DNA from: Leptotrichia massiliensis
Lineage (GTDB): Bacteria; Fusobacteriota; Fusobacteriia; Fusobacteriales; Leptotrichiaceae
Direction: 5' to 3'
Assembly (NCBI RefSeq): GCF_900104625.1
Contig: NZ_FNVZ01000003.1
Coordinates: forward strand, 58,784-122,783
Length of the DNA stretch: 64,000 bases
Numbering within the stretch: the stretch's first letter is position 1; each line of letters opens with the position of its first letter. A program made the position numbers and the translations under genes. A model generated the notes under the pieces. The model was not told the origin of the DNA, did not search any database, and was given only the letters and a program-made list of their open reading frames with translations. Positions 43,514-54,100 of this stretch are shown in pieces.

Positions 43514-44593
43514 TTATTGAACTAATTTTATTAAATATCCGTAATGTTCTTTTTCCATATCTTTTAATGGGATAAATTTAATTGAAGCACTGTTTATGCA
43601 ATAACGAAGCCCGCCTTTGTCTTTAGGTCCATCATCAAAAACATGTCCCAAGTGGGCTTTTCCACTTCGGCTAAGCACTTCTGTCCTTACCATATTAAAA
43701 CTTGTATCATTTGCATAAGTTACAACATCTTTTGAAATAGGTTTTGTAAAACTTGGCCAGCCACAGCCAGAATCATATTTATCCTTTGAGGAAAATAATG
43801 GCTCTCCTGTCGTTATATCCACATAAATTCCAGCTTCATGATTGTCCCAGTACTCATTTGAAAAAGAATGTTCAGTATTTTTTTTCTGTGTAACGCTGTA
43901 TTGAAGTGGAGTAAGCCGTTTTTTCAATTCTTCATCACTTGGTTTTGGATAATCTTTTGGATCAATGATAACTTCATCTGCTTTAGTAATATCAATGTGG
44001 CAATATCCGTTAGGATTTTTTCTTAAATAGTCCTGATGGTATTCTTCTGCGAGTATATAATTTTTCAAAGGCTGAACTTCAACTTGAATTTTATCTGTAT
44101 ATTTTTTCTGCTCTTCTTCAATTTCCTGTAAAATAATTTCTTTATCTTTGGGATTAGTATAATAAATCCCTGTTCTGTATTGTCTGCCTCTATCATTTCC
44201 CTGCTGATTAATGCTAGTAGGATCTACAACTTGAAAATAATATTTAAGCAGTTTGCTCAAAGAAATTTTGTTTGCGTCATATTTTACGTGAACTGTTTCT
44301 GCGTGATCCGTTGATGCGACAATGTTGTAACTCGTTTTTTCAGTTTTACCGTTCGCATAGCCAACTGTAGCATCCTTTACCCCGTCGATTCTTTCCATAT
44401 ATGCCTCAAGTCCCCAGAAACAGCCACCAGCAAGATAGATTTCCCTGATGTTTTCGTTTCCTGTCTGAATCATATTTTCTTTTTTCGGTTTATTTTCATT
44501 TCTGTTTTTACGATTTTTATTTTTATTTGATAATACTACTGAAAATAAAGCTAAAGATAGTATTAAAAATAATAGTAGACTTCTAGATTTCAT
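43514..44593 (-). CDS. msrAB: exported fused methionine sulfoxide reductase MsrAB
   Basis: A bifunctional repair enzyme that reduces both S- and R-methionine sulfoxide. I start it at 44593 ([10 protein letters not shown]), where AGGAGGCGG lies at ideal distance. The upstream 20 codons of the longest frame have no ribosome site. An N-terminal signal or anchor (about 1-22) precedes MsrA (about 48-205, catalytic Cys58 in GGCFWG) and MsrB (about 225-350, catalytic Cys332 in LRYCINS). The MsrB zinc CxxC motifs are absent, as in PilB-type MsrB. The order A then B and the signal fit a periplasmic enzyme fed by CcdA and the thioredoxin-like protein. Confidence 0.95.
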   Translation of the reverse strand: MKSRSLLLFLILSLALFSVVLSNKNKNRKNRNENKPKKENMIQTGNENIREIYLAGGCFWGLEAYMERIDGVKDATVGYANGKTEKTSYNIVASTDHAETVHVKYDANKISLSKLLKYYFQVVDPTSINQQGNDRGRQYRTGIYYTNPKDKEIILQEIEEEQKKYTDKIQVEVQPLKNYILAEEYHQDYLRKNPNGYCHIDITKADEVIIDPKDYPKPSDEELKKRLTPLQYSVTQKKNTEHSFSNEYWDNHEAGIYVDITTGEPLFSSKDKYDSGCGWPSFTKPISKDVVTYANDTSFNMVRTEVLSRSGKAHLGHVFDDGPKDKGGLRYCINSASIKFIPLKDMEKEHYGYLIKLVQ

Positions 44594-44915
44594 AAAACCG
44601 CCTCCTGATTTATATTTAAATATTTTTGTATCTACAACAATAGTATAGTACAAAAATTTATAAAAAAAAAGGAAATATAGTAATATTTTTCTATAATTTT
44701 ATCATATCTACAAAAATTTGATTATTTTCTTGTAGTTTGAGAAAAAATTTGATACATCTCTATTATCTTTTTTTACCTTTTCTGTTAACTAAATCTTATT
44801 TTCTTAAATCTTTTTATTTTATATTGTAATAATATTTTATTGACTTTTTTGTTTAATTGGATATACTTTAATTGGAAACATTAATTTTATTAAAAAGATA
44901 AGGATGTGATTTTTT
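44594..44915. other. divergent intergenic region between msrAB and the vWA gene
   Basis: A 322-base AT-rich gap with promoters in both directions. The plus-strand promoter for the vWA gene is listed separately. On the minus strand TATACT at about 44645-44650 could be a -10 box for msrAB with no good -35 box, which would suit an activated promoter. Confidence 0.5.
44840..44867 (+). promoter_or_regulatory. promoter for the vWA gene
   Basis: TTGACT (44840-44845) and TATACT (44862-44867) with a 16-base spacer, about 50 bases upstream of the ATG at 44916. Confidence 0.6.
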
Positions 44916-45665
44916 ATGAAAAAAGTTTTTTACTTATATGTTTTTCTTTTATTAAGTTTAATTATTTTTCCAGCTTCAAAAACTAAAAAACCTCTTATTA
45001 AAAAAAATAAAAATTCAAACAAAATGGAACTGGTATTTATTTTAGATAGAAGCGGTTCAATGAGTGGACTGGAGTCTGATACTATCGGAGGTTTTAATTC
45101 TGTTCTGGAAAAACAAAGAAAAGACAAAAATCAAAATGGACAAATAAACGTAACAACTGCTTTATTTGACAACGAATATGAATTGCTGCACAACAAAATC
45201 CCAATACAAATGATAAAACCTTTGACTGAAAAAGAATACTTTGTAAGAGGTACTACAGCTCTTTTAGATGCCATTGGAAAAACTATTTCCCAAGTAAAAT
45301 CTGAACAAAACAAATTGGATACCAAGGAAAAATCTGGTAAAGTTCTATTTGTAATAATTACTGACGGAATGGAAAATGCAAGTAAAGAGTACACAGTAAA
45401 TTCAGTAAAAAAACTAATTAGTGAACAAAAAGAAAAAGAAAATTGGGAATTCCTGTTTTTAGGAGCAAACATAGATGCAATAAAAACAGCTGGAAGTTTT
45501 GGAATAGACGAATCAAGAGCCGCCCAATATAAATCTGACAGCATTGGAACTCAACTAAACTATGATTCAATAAATAACGCAGTAAAAGAGTTTAGATCCA
45601 ACAGTAAACTTAATGAAAACTGGAAAAAAGAAATAGAAAATGATGTAAAAAAAAGAGGAAAATAG
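44916..45665 (+). CDS. exported von Willebrand factor type A domain protein
   Basis: A 249-residue protein with an N-terminal signal peptide or anchor (about 1-20) followed by a vWA domain. The MIDAS metal site is intact: DRSGS in FILDRSGSMSG (Asp44, Ser46, Ser48), a threonine in VRGTTALLDAIG, and the later ITDGMENAS aspartate. The tail is lysine-rich. Similar single-domain vWA proteins are usually cytoplasmic; the signal here suggests a surface or periplasmic binding role. The partner is unknown. It ends in a terminator shared with the TPR gene. Confidence 0.85.
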   Translation: MKKVFYLYVFLLLSLIIFPASKTKKPLIKKNKNSNKMELVFILDRSGSMSGLESDTIGGFNSVLEKQRKDKNQNGQINVTTALFDNEYELLHNKIPIQMIKPLTEKEYFVRGTTALLDAIGKTISQVKSEQNKLDTKEKSGKVLFVIITDGMENASKEYTVNSVKKLISEQKEKENWEFLFLGANIDAIKTAGSFGIDESRAAQYKSDSIGTQLNYDSINNAVKEFRSNSKLNENWKKEIENDVKKRGK

Positions 45666-45788
45666 CATATACAAATATTCTTCTTAAAATTTGTATAAGT
45701 TAATCAAAAAATATTCTTTAAAAAATTAAAACAAAATACTACAACAAATTTGAACAAAAACAATCAACACAAGATTATTTTAACACAT

Positions 45789-45827
45789 AAAAAAGATCCC
45801 ATTCTTAGTTGAGTAGGATCTTTTTAT
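45789..45827. terminator. bidirectional terminator between the vWA and TPR genes
   Basis: AAAAAGATCC (about 45790-45799) pairs with GGATCTTTTT (45816-45825). The A/T runs on each side serve both convergent genes. Confidence 0.85.
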
Positions 45828-45848
45828 TATAATATTTTTTATAAAAAA

Positions 45849-47516
45849 TTATGACTTCATAATTTCTTCTGCATAATTTTGTATTTTATAATTTAGGTTC
45901 AATATTCCTTTTTCATTCAGTATCTTTCTAGCCCATTTCTTAACTTCTACTTCGTCATTCTTTTCATAATAGTAATACATTGCTTTAAACATTGAAATAC
46001 TATCTTTCTGTTCAGCAGCTTTTTTAAACCATTCTAATCCTTCTTCCTTTTGATTATTTTCAGTTAGTATTTCACCGTAAGATTCCTGACATTCTAAATT
46101 TCCTTTTTCTGCACACATCTTTAATAATTTTTCTGCCTCTTTCTTGTTACCTTTATTATTTTCTAATATTGCAAGTGAATACGTAGCATGTGAAGAACCT
46201 TCAGCATGGCCTTTTCTGTATATTTCTATTGCCTTGTCTTCCTTGTTATAATATAGATAATACAAATCTCCTAAGTCATTGTATGCTCTTTTATTATATT
46301 TTATTGCTTCGTTGTATAATTTTTCTGCTTCTTTATATTTTCCCTCATCTTTCAAATAACCTGCTTCTAATAAAAGTTTTACATATTTCCTGTCATTTTC
46401 ATTTCCCGTAGCATACAATACCATATCTCTTTCATTAACTGAAAGATTTCCTATCTGAGGCATGTCAAAAAGTTTTTCCTTCCATTTTTGCATTTCCGTT
46501 TCCTTATTTGTTTCAAAATACAACAAAATTAACTGATATATTGAACTTTTATCATCCTTCTCGGCTCCTTTAAGAATCAGTTTTTCTGCTTCATCCCACT
46601 TTTTTTCTTTTTTGTATAAAAAAGCCATCGAAAGTTGTGAAAAAATATCTTGTTTTTCAATTCCTTTTGCATACCATTCCTTCGCTTTATCTATGTTCCC
46701 TTTTTCTTCCTCAGCTCTTCCGAGCATACCAGTTGCTGAATAAGCACCTTTTTCATAGGCTTCATTTAATTTCTCTATTCCTTTTTCCTTATCTCCGCTA
46801 TCGTAATACATCGTACCTATAACCGCATAAATCTCTTTATTATATTCAGCAGCTTTTTGGTAATACTCCTCAGCTTTTTCATAATCTCCATTATTTTCGT
46901 ATTCTTCAGCTTTTTCCATCCACTCTCCATATAAACTTGTTATGCTTTGACTAGCTATTTCCTGATTTGATGTATAAGATTTCCTATTTGCATTATCTAT
47001 ACTGTTACAAAAACGAAAAAGTGCAACAATAATTCCAAACACTACCCACCATGGAGATTTCTTTCTTTTGGGTTTTATCATCCAATCATTTTCTTTTATT
47101 TTTTTTGGTTGATCATATTGATTCTTCTTAATTTGATATTTTAACTTCTCCTTAGTTACATACGTATTATTTCTATTTTCCCAATTATTACTAGGATTAT
47201 TTATTTCATTATTTTGATTATGTAAATTATTTTCATCTTCATGGTTAAAGTCATTATTTTTATATTTTTTATCATCATTCAATTTATTTTCAACATCTGA
47301 ATTACTGTATTGCTGTTCCTCATAGTTAGAATCCCTTACTTGATATCTCGTCTCATCATTTGTTCTATCAAAAAGTTTCTTTTCTTTTCTCTTTTCACTT
47401 TCCCACGAAAAATCATCAAACTCATTCTTTTCTTTTCTGTTTTTAAAAAAAATTACTATAGTAGCAATTATAACTGCCAATACCATAATCCATGCAAACA
47501 AAAGTAAACCTGACAT
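45849..47516 (-). CDS. membrane-anchored TPR/Sel1-like repeat protein
   Basis: A 555-residue protein. A membrane helix at the N-terminus (about 3-22) is followed by a long polar stretch rich in Asn, Asp, Lys and Glu (about 25-150). A second hydrophobic segment (WWVVFGIIVALFRFC, about 156-172) comes next. The rest (about 190-550) is made of helical repeats of the TPR/Sel1 type, for example EYENNGDYEKAEEYYQKAAE and AEEKGNIDKAKEWYAKGIEK. Such proteins scaffold other proteins. The partner is not evident. The AAAGGAGGAAAAT ribosome site fixes the start. Confidence 0.85.
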   Translation of the reverse strand: MSGLLLFAWIMVLAVIIATIVIFFKNRKEKNEFDDFSWESEKRKEKKLFDRTNDETRYQVRDSNYEEQQYSNSDVENKLNDDKKYKNNDFNHEDENNLHNQNNEINNPSNNWENRNNTYVTKEKLKYQIKKNQYDQPKKIKENDWMIKPKRKKSPWWVVFGIIVALFRFCNSIDNANRKSYTSNQEIASQSITSLYGEWMEKAEEYENNGDYEKAEEYYQKAAEYNKEIYAVIGTMYYDSGDKEKGIEKLNEAYEKGAYSATGMLGRAEEEKGNIDKAKEWYAKGIEKQDIFSQLSMAFLYKKEKKWDEAEKLILKGAEKDDKSSIYQLILLYFETNKETEMQKWKEKLFDMPQIGNLSVNERDMVLYATGNENDRKYVKLLLEAGYLKDEGKYKEAEKLYNEAIKYNKRAYNDLGDLYYLYYNKEDKAIEIYRKGHAEGSSHATYSLAILENNKGNKKEAEKLLKMCAEKGNLECQESYGEILTENNQKEEGLEWFKKAAEQKDSISMFKAMYYYYEKNDEVEVKKWARKILNEKGILNLNYKIQNYAEEIMKS

Positions 47517-47866
47517 TTTATTTTCCTCCTTTATATAATTTTAAATACTTTCTATTTTTTTAATCATACTAAAAATCAAACTATTAAAAAATTATATTTA
47601 TTTAGATAGTCATATATTTTATGTTTTATTTTAAGCAACTTTAATATAATTATACCTTAAAAAAACATAAAAATCGAATAATTTAAAAAAATAACTAGAA
47701 CTAAATATAGTGTAATGATCAAATTTTTTTATTTTTTTGAAAAAATAACTTGATATTAGTAAATATATGTTGTATAATTATAACAGAAATAAAGTTACTG
47801 TTAAAATATACAAAAATTAAAAATATATAATAATTAGAACGTGAAAATAAAAAGGAGAGATGAAAA
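47517..47866. other. intergenic region upstream of the autotransporter
   Basis: A 350-base AT-rich divergent gap. The plus-strand promoter at 47750-47778 is clear. The promoter of the TPR gene must lie at the left end but cannot be chosen with confidence. Confidence 0.6.
47750..47778 (+). promoter_or_regulatory. promoter for the autotransporter gene
   Basis: TTGATA (47750-47755) and TATAAT (47773-47778) with a 17-base spacer. It leaves a leader of about 80 bases before the ATG, which has AAGGAGAG upstream. Confidence 0.7.
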
Positions 47867-50809
47867 ATGAAAAAATTTGTATTTATTTTAGTTTCCTTGT
47901 TTGCACTTGTATCTTGCGGTGGTGGAGGTGGATCAGGTGGTGGAAGTTCTACGAATAATCCAACTCCTTCAACAACGCCATCCTATAATAACAACAGTGG
48001 TACTAACAATAATAGCAGCAGCGGAAATAGTAATACTGGAAATAGTGGTTCAACTAGTAACAATAGTTCTTCGGTTGTCGCTGGCTACAAAACTTATAAT
48101 GGAGAAGTTATAGATGCTGAAAATTCCTACACTTATAACAAGCCTTATGTGAGAAATTTGACAAATATAGATGGAGGAGAAGACTATAAGTTTGGATATG
48201 ACGGAAATATTGAATGGCATGGAAATTTTTTCTATAATAGACACAATCCACAGAAAAATTCAGAAACTTATTATACTGGATACGGAGTAAAAGTTGGGGT
48301 TATTGATAGTGGTTTTAATGGGAACTACTACAATGATTTGTACAACGAAGTCAAAAATATAACACGGATTTACAGCCAAAGAGACCCACAAGATGAAGAT
48401 CATGCTTATATGGTAACAAGTCTTATCGCTGGAAAAGAAGGTATTGCACGAGACGCCAATATGTATGTAATTGACGGAACACATCCTTATTCAAGCGGAT
48501 CAGTTAAAGATACTGTTGATTTATACGAAGCTCTTTATTCAAGAGGAGTAAGAATATTTAATCAATCTTTTGGATATACAATTGAAACTTATTCTAATAA
48601 ATCCTACAATTTTTACAAAGATCAGCTTAATGATGGTGTAGAGGATTTTTATAAAAAGGCAGTACATAACGGAGCATTATTTGTATTTTCTGCTGGAAAT
48701 AAAGAATATAGAACTTCTGGAGTTCTTGCAACACTTCCATACTGGGTTCCTGAACTAGAGGAAGGCTGGATTAATGTAAATGGTCTTACTTCTAAAAGCA
48801 GTAGTAAAAAAGGTGATTTAAGTTGGGATAATTTAAAACCTTTAGCAGGAGCAGGAGCAGCAAAAAACTGGACTGTAACCACAATTGCAGATTATTTTAT
48901 AGAAGTGGATGGAGATAGAAGAGTTCATACTGGAACATCTTTTGCAGCACCACGTGTAACTGCAACAGCAGCCTTAATAAAAGAAAAGTATCCATTTATG
49001 ACAGGAGATTTATTAAGACAAACGATTCTTTCAACTGCGACTGATATTGGAGATGAAGGAGTAGACGATGTTTATGGATGGGGACTTTTGAATATTGATA
49101 AAGCTTTGAAAGGACCTGCATTATTTGACAAGAGGCTTGCACTTGGTGATGATGTTTACATTACTCTTGACGGAAGTAATAAGACTTATCAATTTGACAA
49201 TGATATTTCGGGAGATGCAGGACTTGTTCTTCGTGGCTCAGGAACACTCATATTAAATGGAACTTCAACTTATACAGGTGAAACTAACGTAGGAAATAAC
49301 GTTTATCTAAAAATGAAAAAAGTAATTTCTCCAAGTAAACTTTCTATTGGAAAATCTGCTATAGTGGAAGTATCTGATTCAAATATAAATAATATCCAAA
49401 ATGATGGTACTTTCATAAATAATGGAAATTCTGCAGCAAACACAGTTATAATGTCAACTGACTCTCAAATGTATTCTGATATTAATGCTAACTTAAAGGT
49501 TGAAAATGCCGAAGTAAACGGTACAGTAACAATTACAAATAATAACGGAGAATATTTGACAAAAAATGGTAAAAATATTGATATAATTACTGGAAATGTT
49601 AAAGGAAATGCACAAATTAAGAGTGATAACGGACTAATGACTATCAATAAAACCGAAACTGGAAATTTATCAGCAAATGCTTCCAGAACAGATACAGTCG
49701 AATATGCCAAAACCTTAAATGCTGATACAGAACAACTAAATACCGCAACACAAATTGAAACAGCATTGGAAAATGTAGATGCAAATTATGAAGCTGGAAA
49801 AACTGAAGCTGGAAAACTTGGAGCAAAATTGCAATCTTTAAATTCCAACACTCTTGACAGTATGTCTGGGCAAATTTATGCTTCTGCACAGGCTTTGACT
49901 TTTGAACAAAGTGAAACGGTGAATAAAAATTTATCAAATAGAATGACAATGTTAAGTAAAAGTTTGGAAAATGACAATACTTTTGGAGTATGGACTGCTG
50001 GAATTTATTCAAAAGGAAAAATTGAAAAAAATGGTTTTGCAAAAGGTAAGACAAATGTAAAAGGTGGACAAGTTGGATTTGATATGAAAATAAATCAAAA
50101 TACAATTTTAGGTGTGGCTGCCGATTACAGTAAAGGAAAAGTCAAATTTAATAGATATAACGGAATTTCCAAAGCTGATATGACAGGATTTTCTATTTAT
50201 GGTAGACAAAATCTTGGAAATGGTTATTTATCAGGACGTGCAGGTATAGGATTTGTTGACAGTAAAGTTGAGCGTGATATCATCCTAAATAATAACTATA
50301 TTGAACATTCAAAAGTGAATCACAGAGACAAAATATTTGCAGGTTATTTTGAAACAGGATATGACATAAAAAATAAAGCAGGTAATTTCGCAGTTACTCC
50401 ATACGTTGCATTAGGTGTAGACCGTGTAACACGTGGTAAATTTTCTGAAGAAAATACAAACTTTGGAATGACTGCTAATAAAAAAACTTATAACATGCCA
50501 TACACAACAGCAGGAATAAAAGCAGTTAAAACTGTTGGAAATACAGATATAACAGGGTATTTAGGATATACTCATGGATTAAATAAAAAAGACTTGACTT
50601 TTGATGCTTCATACAATTTTGCGCCAGATGCCAAATTTGAAGTAAAAGGTATAAATTATTCAAGAAATAAATTAACAGCAGGAATTGGAATAAACACAAA
50701 AGTTACTGAAAATATGAGCTGGTATGCAAATTATGACTACAAACATTCAACTGATAATTCAAAAGGTAACAACAGCATAGTTACAACTGGAATCAGAATT
50801 GAATTTTAA
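47867..50809 (+). CDS. lipidated subtilisin-like autotransporter protease
   Basis: A 980-residue Type Va secreted protease. The signal ends in a lipobox (LVSC, Cys17), so the N-terminus should be lipid-anchored. A Gly then Asn/Ser-rich linker follows (18-70). The S8 catalytic domain (about 130-420) has Asp147 in VGVIDSGF, His179 in DEDHAYM and Ser358 in TGTSFAAP. Beyond it comes a beta-helix-like passenger (about 440-640), including GSGTLILNGTSTYTGET. The C-terminal 12-strand barrel (about 700-980) ends IVTTGIRIEF, with a terminal Phe. This layout matches NalP/SphB1-like lipidated autotransporters, which can cleave other surface proteins. Confidence 0.93.
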   Translation: MKKFVFILVSLFALVSCGGGGGSGGGSSTNNPTPSTTPSYNNNSGTNNNSSSGNSNTGNSGSTSNNSSSVVAGYKTYNGEVIDAENSYTYNKPYVRNLTNIDGGEDYKFGYDGNIEWHGNFFYNRHNPQKNSETYYTGYGVKVGVIDSGFNGNYYNDLYNEVKNITRIYSQRDPQDEDHAYMVTSLIAGKEGIARDANMYVIDGTHPYSSGSVKDTVDLYEALYSRGVRIFNQSFGYTIETYSNKSYNFYKDQLNDGVEDFYKKAVHNGALFVFSAGNKEYRTSGVLATLPYWVPELEEGWINVNGLTSKSSSKKGDLSWDNLKPLAGAGAAKNWTVTTIADYFIEVDGDRRVHTGTSFAAPRVTATAALIKEKYPFMTGDLLRQTILSTATDIGDEGVDDVYGWGLLNIDKALKGPALFDKRLALGDDVYITLDGSNKTYQFDNDISGDAGLVLRGSGTLILNGTSTYTGETNVGNNVYLKMKKVISPSKLSIGKSAIVEVSDSNINNIQNDGTFINNGNSAANTVIMSTDSQMYSDINANLKVENAEVNGTVTITNNNGEYLTKNGKNIDIITGNVKGNAQIKSDNGLMTINKTETGNLSANASRTDTVEYAKTLNADTEQLNTATQIETALENVDANYEAGKTEAGKLGAKLQSLNSNTLDSMSGQIYASAQALTFEQSETVNKNLSNRMTMLSKSLENDNTFGVWTAGIYSKGKIEKNGFAKGKTNVKGGQVGFDMKINQNTILGVAADYSKGKVKFNRYNGISKADMTGFSIYGRQNLGNGYLSGRAGIGFVDSKVERDIILNNNYIEHSKVNHRDKIFAGYFETGYDIKNKAGNFAVTPYVALGVDRVTRGKFSEENTNFGMTANKKTYNMPYTTAGIKAVKTVGNTDITGYLGYTHGLNKKDLTFDASYNFAPDAKFEVKGINYSRNKLTAGIGINTKVTENMSWYANYDYKHSTDNSKGNNSIVTTGIRIEF

Positions 50810-50927
50810 AATAAAAATTTATTTTTAAAGTATTGATTTTTCAAAAAAAGTTTGTTATAATTACAATGTTAATATTATTATTAATCTTTTCATATATCAC
50901 AACCGAAGAAAAAAATTGGTCATAAAA

Positions 50928-50968
50928 GGCAGTCCATATACCTCTTTCTCGTGGACTGTTTTTTATTT
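50928..50968 (+). terminator. terminator after the autotransporter
   Basis: CAGTCCA (50930-50936) pairs perfectly with TGGACTG (50952-50958), followed by TTTTTTATTT. It lies 120 bases past the stop of the autotransporter gene. Confidence 0.85.
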
Positions 50969-51029
50969 ACTATTTTTTCAAGTATTAAAAATTAAACTTA
51001 ACAAATACTATTCAATTAAAATAATTTTA

Positions 51030-51070
51030 TACAAAATAAGGAGCCAATATATTTAGCTCCTTAATTTTTT
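51030..51070 (-). terminator. terminator after the GH13 gene
   Basis: AAGGAGC (51038-51044) and GCTCCTT (51056-51062) form a perfect stem. T-rich tails lie on both sides, so it may work in both directions. Confidence 0.75.
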
Positions 51071-51102
51071 ATGTACTTTCAACACATTATTTTACAAGGT
51101 TC

Positions 51103-54100
51103 TTATTCATAATCTCCATCTATTCTAACTTTTCGCAAAATCATTCCTTCTTTAGCTTTTATATTTAGTTTAATTTTCCCGTTAGAACTTGTTCTGAATG
51201 TTCTTCCTTCTGTTACCAGATCTATAAACCTTTCATCTTGATAATGCGTTTCAAATTCCAAATTTTCCCAATCATTAAAAGAATTATTTATAACAACTAT
51301 TATGGAATTATCTTCAATCACTCTTTCATAAACAATTAAATCTTTTTCATTATCTGCCATAATTTCTCTAAATTTACCATAGACAAGCGTTTTATTTTCT
51401 AGTCTTATTCTGATTAACTTTTTATACCATTCAAATAAATCACTGTCAACTTTTTGCTGGTAAACTTCATTTTGGTTAATGTGTGATGGATTTTTTTCAT
51501 CATCGTACAAATATTCTTTCCATAACATCGGTTTTCGGCAATATGGATCAGTTGCTCCCCACATTCCTACTTCATCACCATAAAATAGCATTGGTGCTCC
51601 AATGTATGTCATTTGGAATACTGAGATTAATTTTAATATGTCTTTTGGTTTAATTGGGCTGTTTCGCCAGTCTATTGTTGTGTTTGGATGATAATTTGAA
51701 GCTAAATCCGGGCGAATTCCGTTATAACCTTTTTCCAGCTGTTTTCCTTCCTCCAGATTTCTTCCAAGCACATCATTTACAATTCTAGAATAAAGTCTGT
51801 CGGTATCATGCGAACCGTTTAAGTTCTGGCTCGCTTGCAATGCCTGATATGGATACCAAGTTCTTTTTTCCCGAAGCTCATTGAAAAAGTCCTGTGCCTT
51901 TAATTTGTATCTTACGCCACCTTCAGGACTTTGATTAATAAAAAATCCAATAACTGTTTTTAACCATTCGTAGTTCATTACAGTGTCAAATTTATTTCCA
52001 CCGTTAATATCGCCTGCTGCATTTCCCCAAAGTTCAGCAGTTATGTAGGAATCCTTCTTGCTGCCTTTTACAACTTCACGCCATTCATTCCAAAAATTCT
52101 GATTTTCAAGACAGTTTGGAACATCAAGACGCCATCCATCAATTCCATCATCTTCCATCCAGTTTTCACTTTCTTTTCCATCAGGCCCATACATCCATTT
52201 TCTTGTAATATTAAAAATATATTCCTTATATTCTTGATTAAACGAGTTAAATTCAGGTAATGTATCAAATCCTCCCCAAGCATTGTAGATAGTTCTTTTT
52301 CTATTTGCAATAAGAGTTTCGTATGCCTGTTCCTCACTCATTTCATCAGTTATTGGAACGTGCTGTCCAAAATCCGTAAATTTATACCAGTCCTTATATT
52401 TAGAATTTTCTCCATCCGCAAGCACCATATTGAATGTCCAATGCTCACTGCTACTATGATTGAAAACCCCGTCAAATATTACACGAATACCATTTTTATG
52501 AAATTCCTTTATCAAATCAACCATTATCAAGTCTGATTCTGTCCAGATCCATGTTGATGGATCTTCTGTTTCCCCATAGCCATTTTTCCCACGGTTTTTA
52601 CCATTCAGATTTACTTCTAGAAGTTTTAGCTCACTGCTTGTTGAAGCTTTGTTGCCAAGTATATCCACATACGACTTATTTCCATATTTATTTTTTTTAT
52701 TAATTTCCACGCCATGAGTTTTTCCACTTGTCTTTATTGTCCCAAAGTCTGGTGAAATATGTCTAAAGTCATTTGCCCCATATTTATGATTTTGGTATGA
52801 GAAAAATACTGGATTTAGCCACACTGCATTAATTCCCAATTCCTTCATGTACGGTATTTTTTCTTTTATTCCTTGTAAATCTCCACCATACATTCTGGCA
52901 TATTTTAAGCTGTAGTCAATTTCACGCTCTCCCAGTTTTTCCCAAATTACCTGTTCCCTAAAATCAGCAGTCCAACGATTTCTATCAAACTGACTTATCA
53001 CATTATTGCTTTTTTCCCATTTATAATCTTCGATAAAGTTCTGCTCATGAAGTCTGTTAGGCTTAAAAGCTTCAGGTCCAAATTCATTAAAAATAGGATC
53101 GTTATAGTGGTTTCCATTATAAAATCTGTCTGGAAAAATATTATACCAGATTGCCTCTTTTGCCCAGTTTGGTACATCAAATAGCTGTATATCCTTAGAA
53201 GTTGTGTTTACAATTAATCTTTTTGGCTTGCTGTAACTCAATGTTTTTCCATTAAAATAGGCTCTTGAGCCGTTATCTTCAAGAATAAAATAATACAAAA
53301 GTTTTTTTGCTTCTTTACCAAAATTTATTATTCTTTCAAAATAATCAAATCCGTTTGTCTTATCCTGATACCTTTCCAGCTCATAAATCATTTCATAATT
53401 ATCTTCTTCATGTAAAACAACACTAATATAGGCACGTTCTACATCATTCATCTGAGTTCTTATTTTAAATTCGTATTCATTATCTGAAAGTTTGTTAAAA
53501 TATTGCAAGCTGTCATAATTATGTACGATAGCCTTCAAATTTGTATTTTTGTCAATGGCTTCATATACAAATTTTCCAGTTCCTAAATCTCCTTGTGGAA
53601 ACAATGCTCCATTTTCTCCAACTATTAATTTTTTATTTTCATTCTCAGGATACCATTTACCGTCAATCAGGTATTTATATTCATAAACTCCCTCAGGTGA
53701 AGCCAATATTACTTCATAATTTGTTCCTTCAAAGTGATGAATAGGCTCAGTATCAGGCTTCCAGTTATTAAAGTTCCCTGCAATTTCAACTTTATCAGCC
53801 TTTTCCAATCCAAAATCAGCAATATCCAAGTTCATTCTGTAAAATTTCATTTTTGTGAATGAAATCGTCTTTTTAGAAGGATAATACTCTATATAAATAT
53901 CTATTCCTTTTTGAAATCCTGTTATTGACTTTGGTGGCAAGTCTTCATCCACCACAGCCTCAAATCTTTTTGCAAATGGAGCTGTGTGATTATAAGTTAC
54001 GCCACTTATAACATCTGTTTCCTCATTTTTTATTTCAAAAAAATAGCTTCCTGATTCGATATTTCCCCATTTATATATAAAATTTTCCCAATTTTGTTTC

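Noticed and set aside
44594..44653. Longer N-terminus for msrAB starting at 44653
   Set aside because: The AGGAGGCGG site lies inside that extension and directly precedes the ATG at 44593, which begins a proper signal sequence.
49644..50105. Long reading frame antisense to the autotransporter
   Set aside because: Composition is dominated by Leu, Phe and His from antisense AT-rich codons, and no start signal is present.
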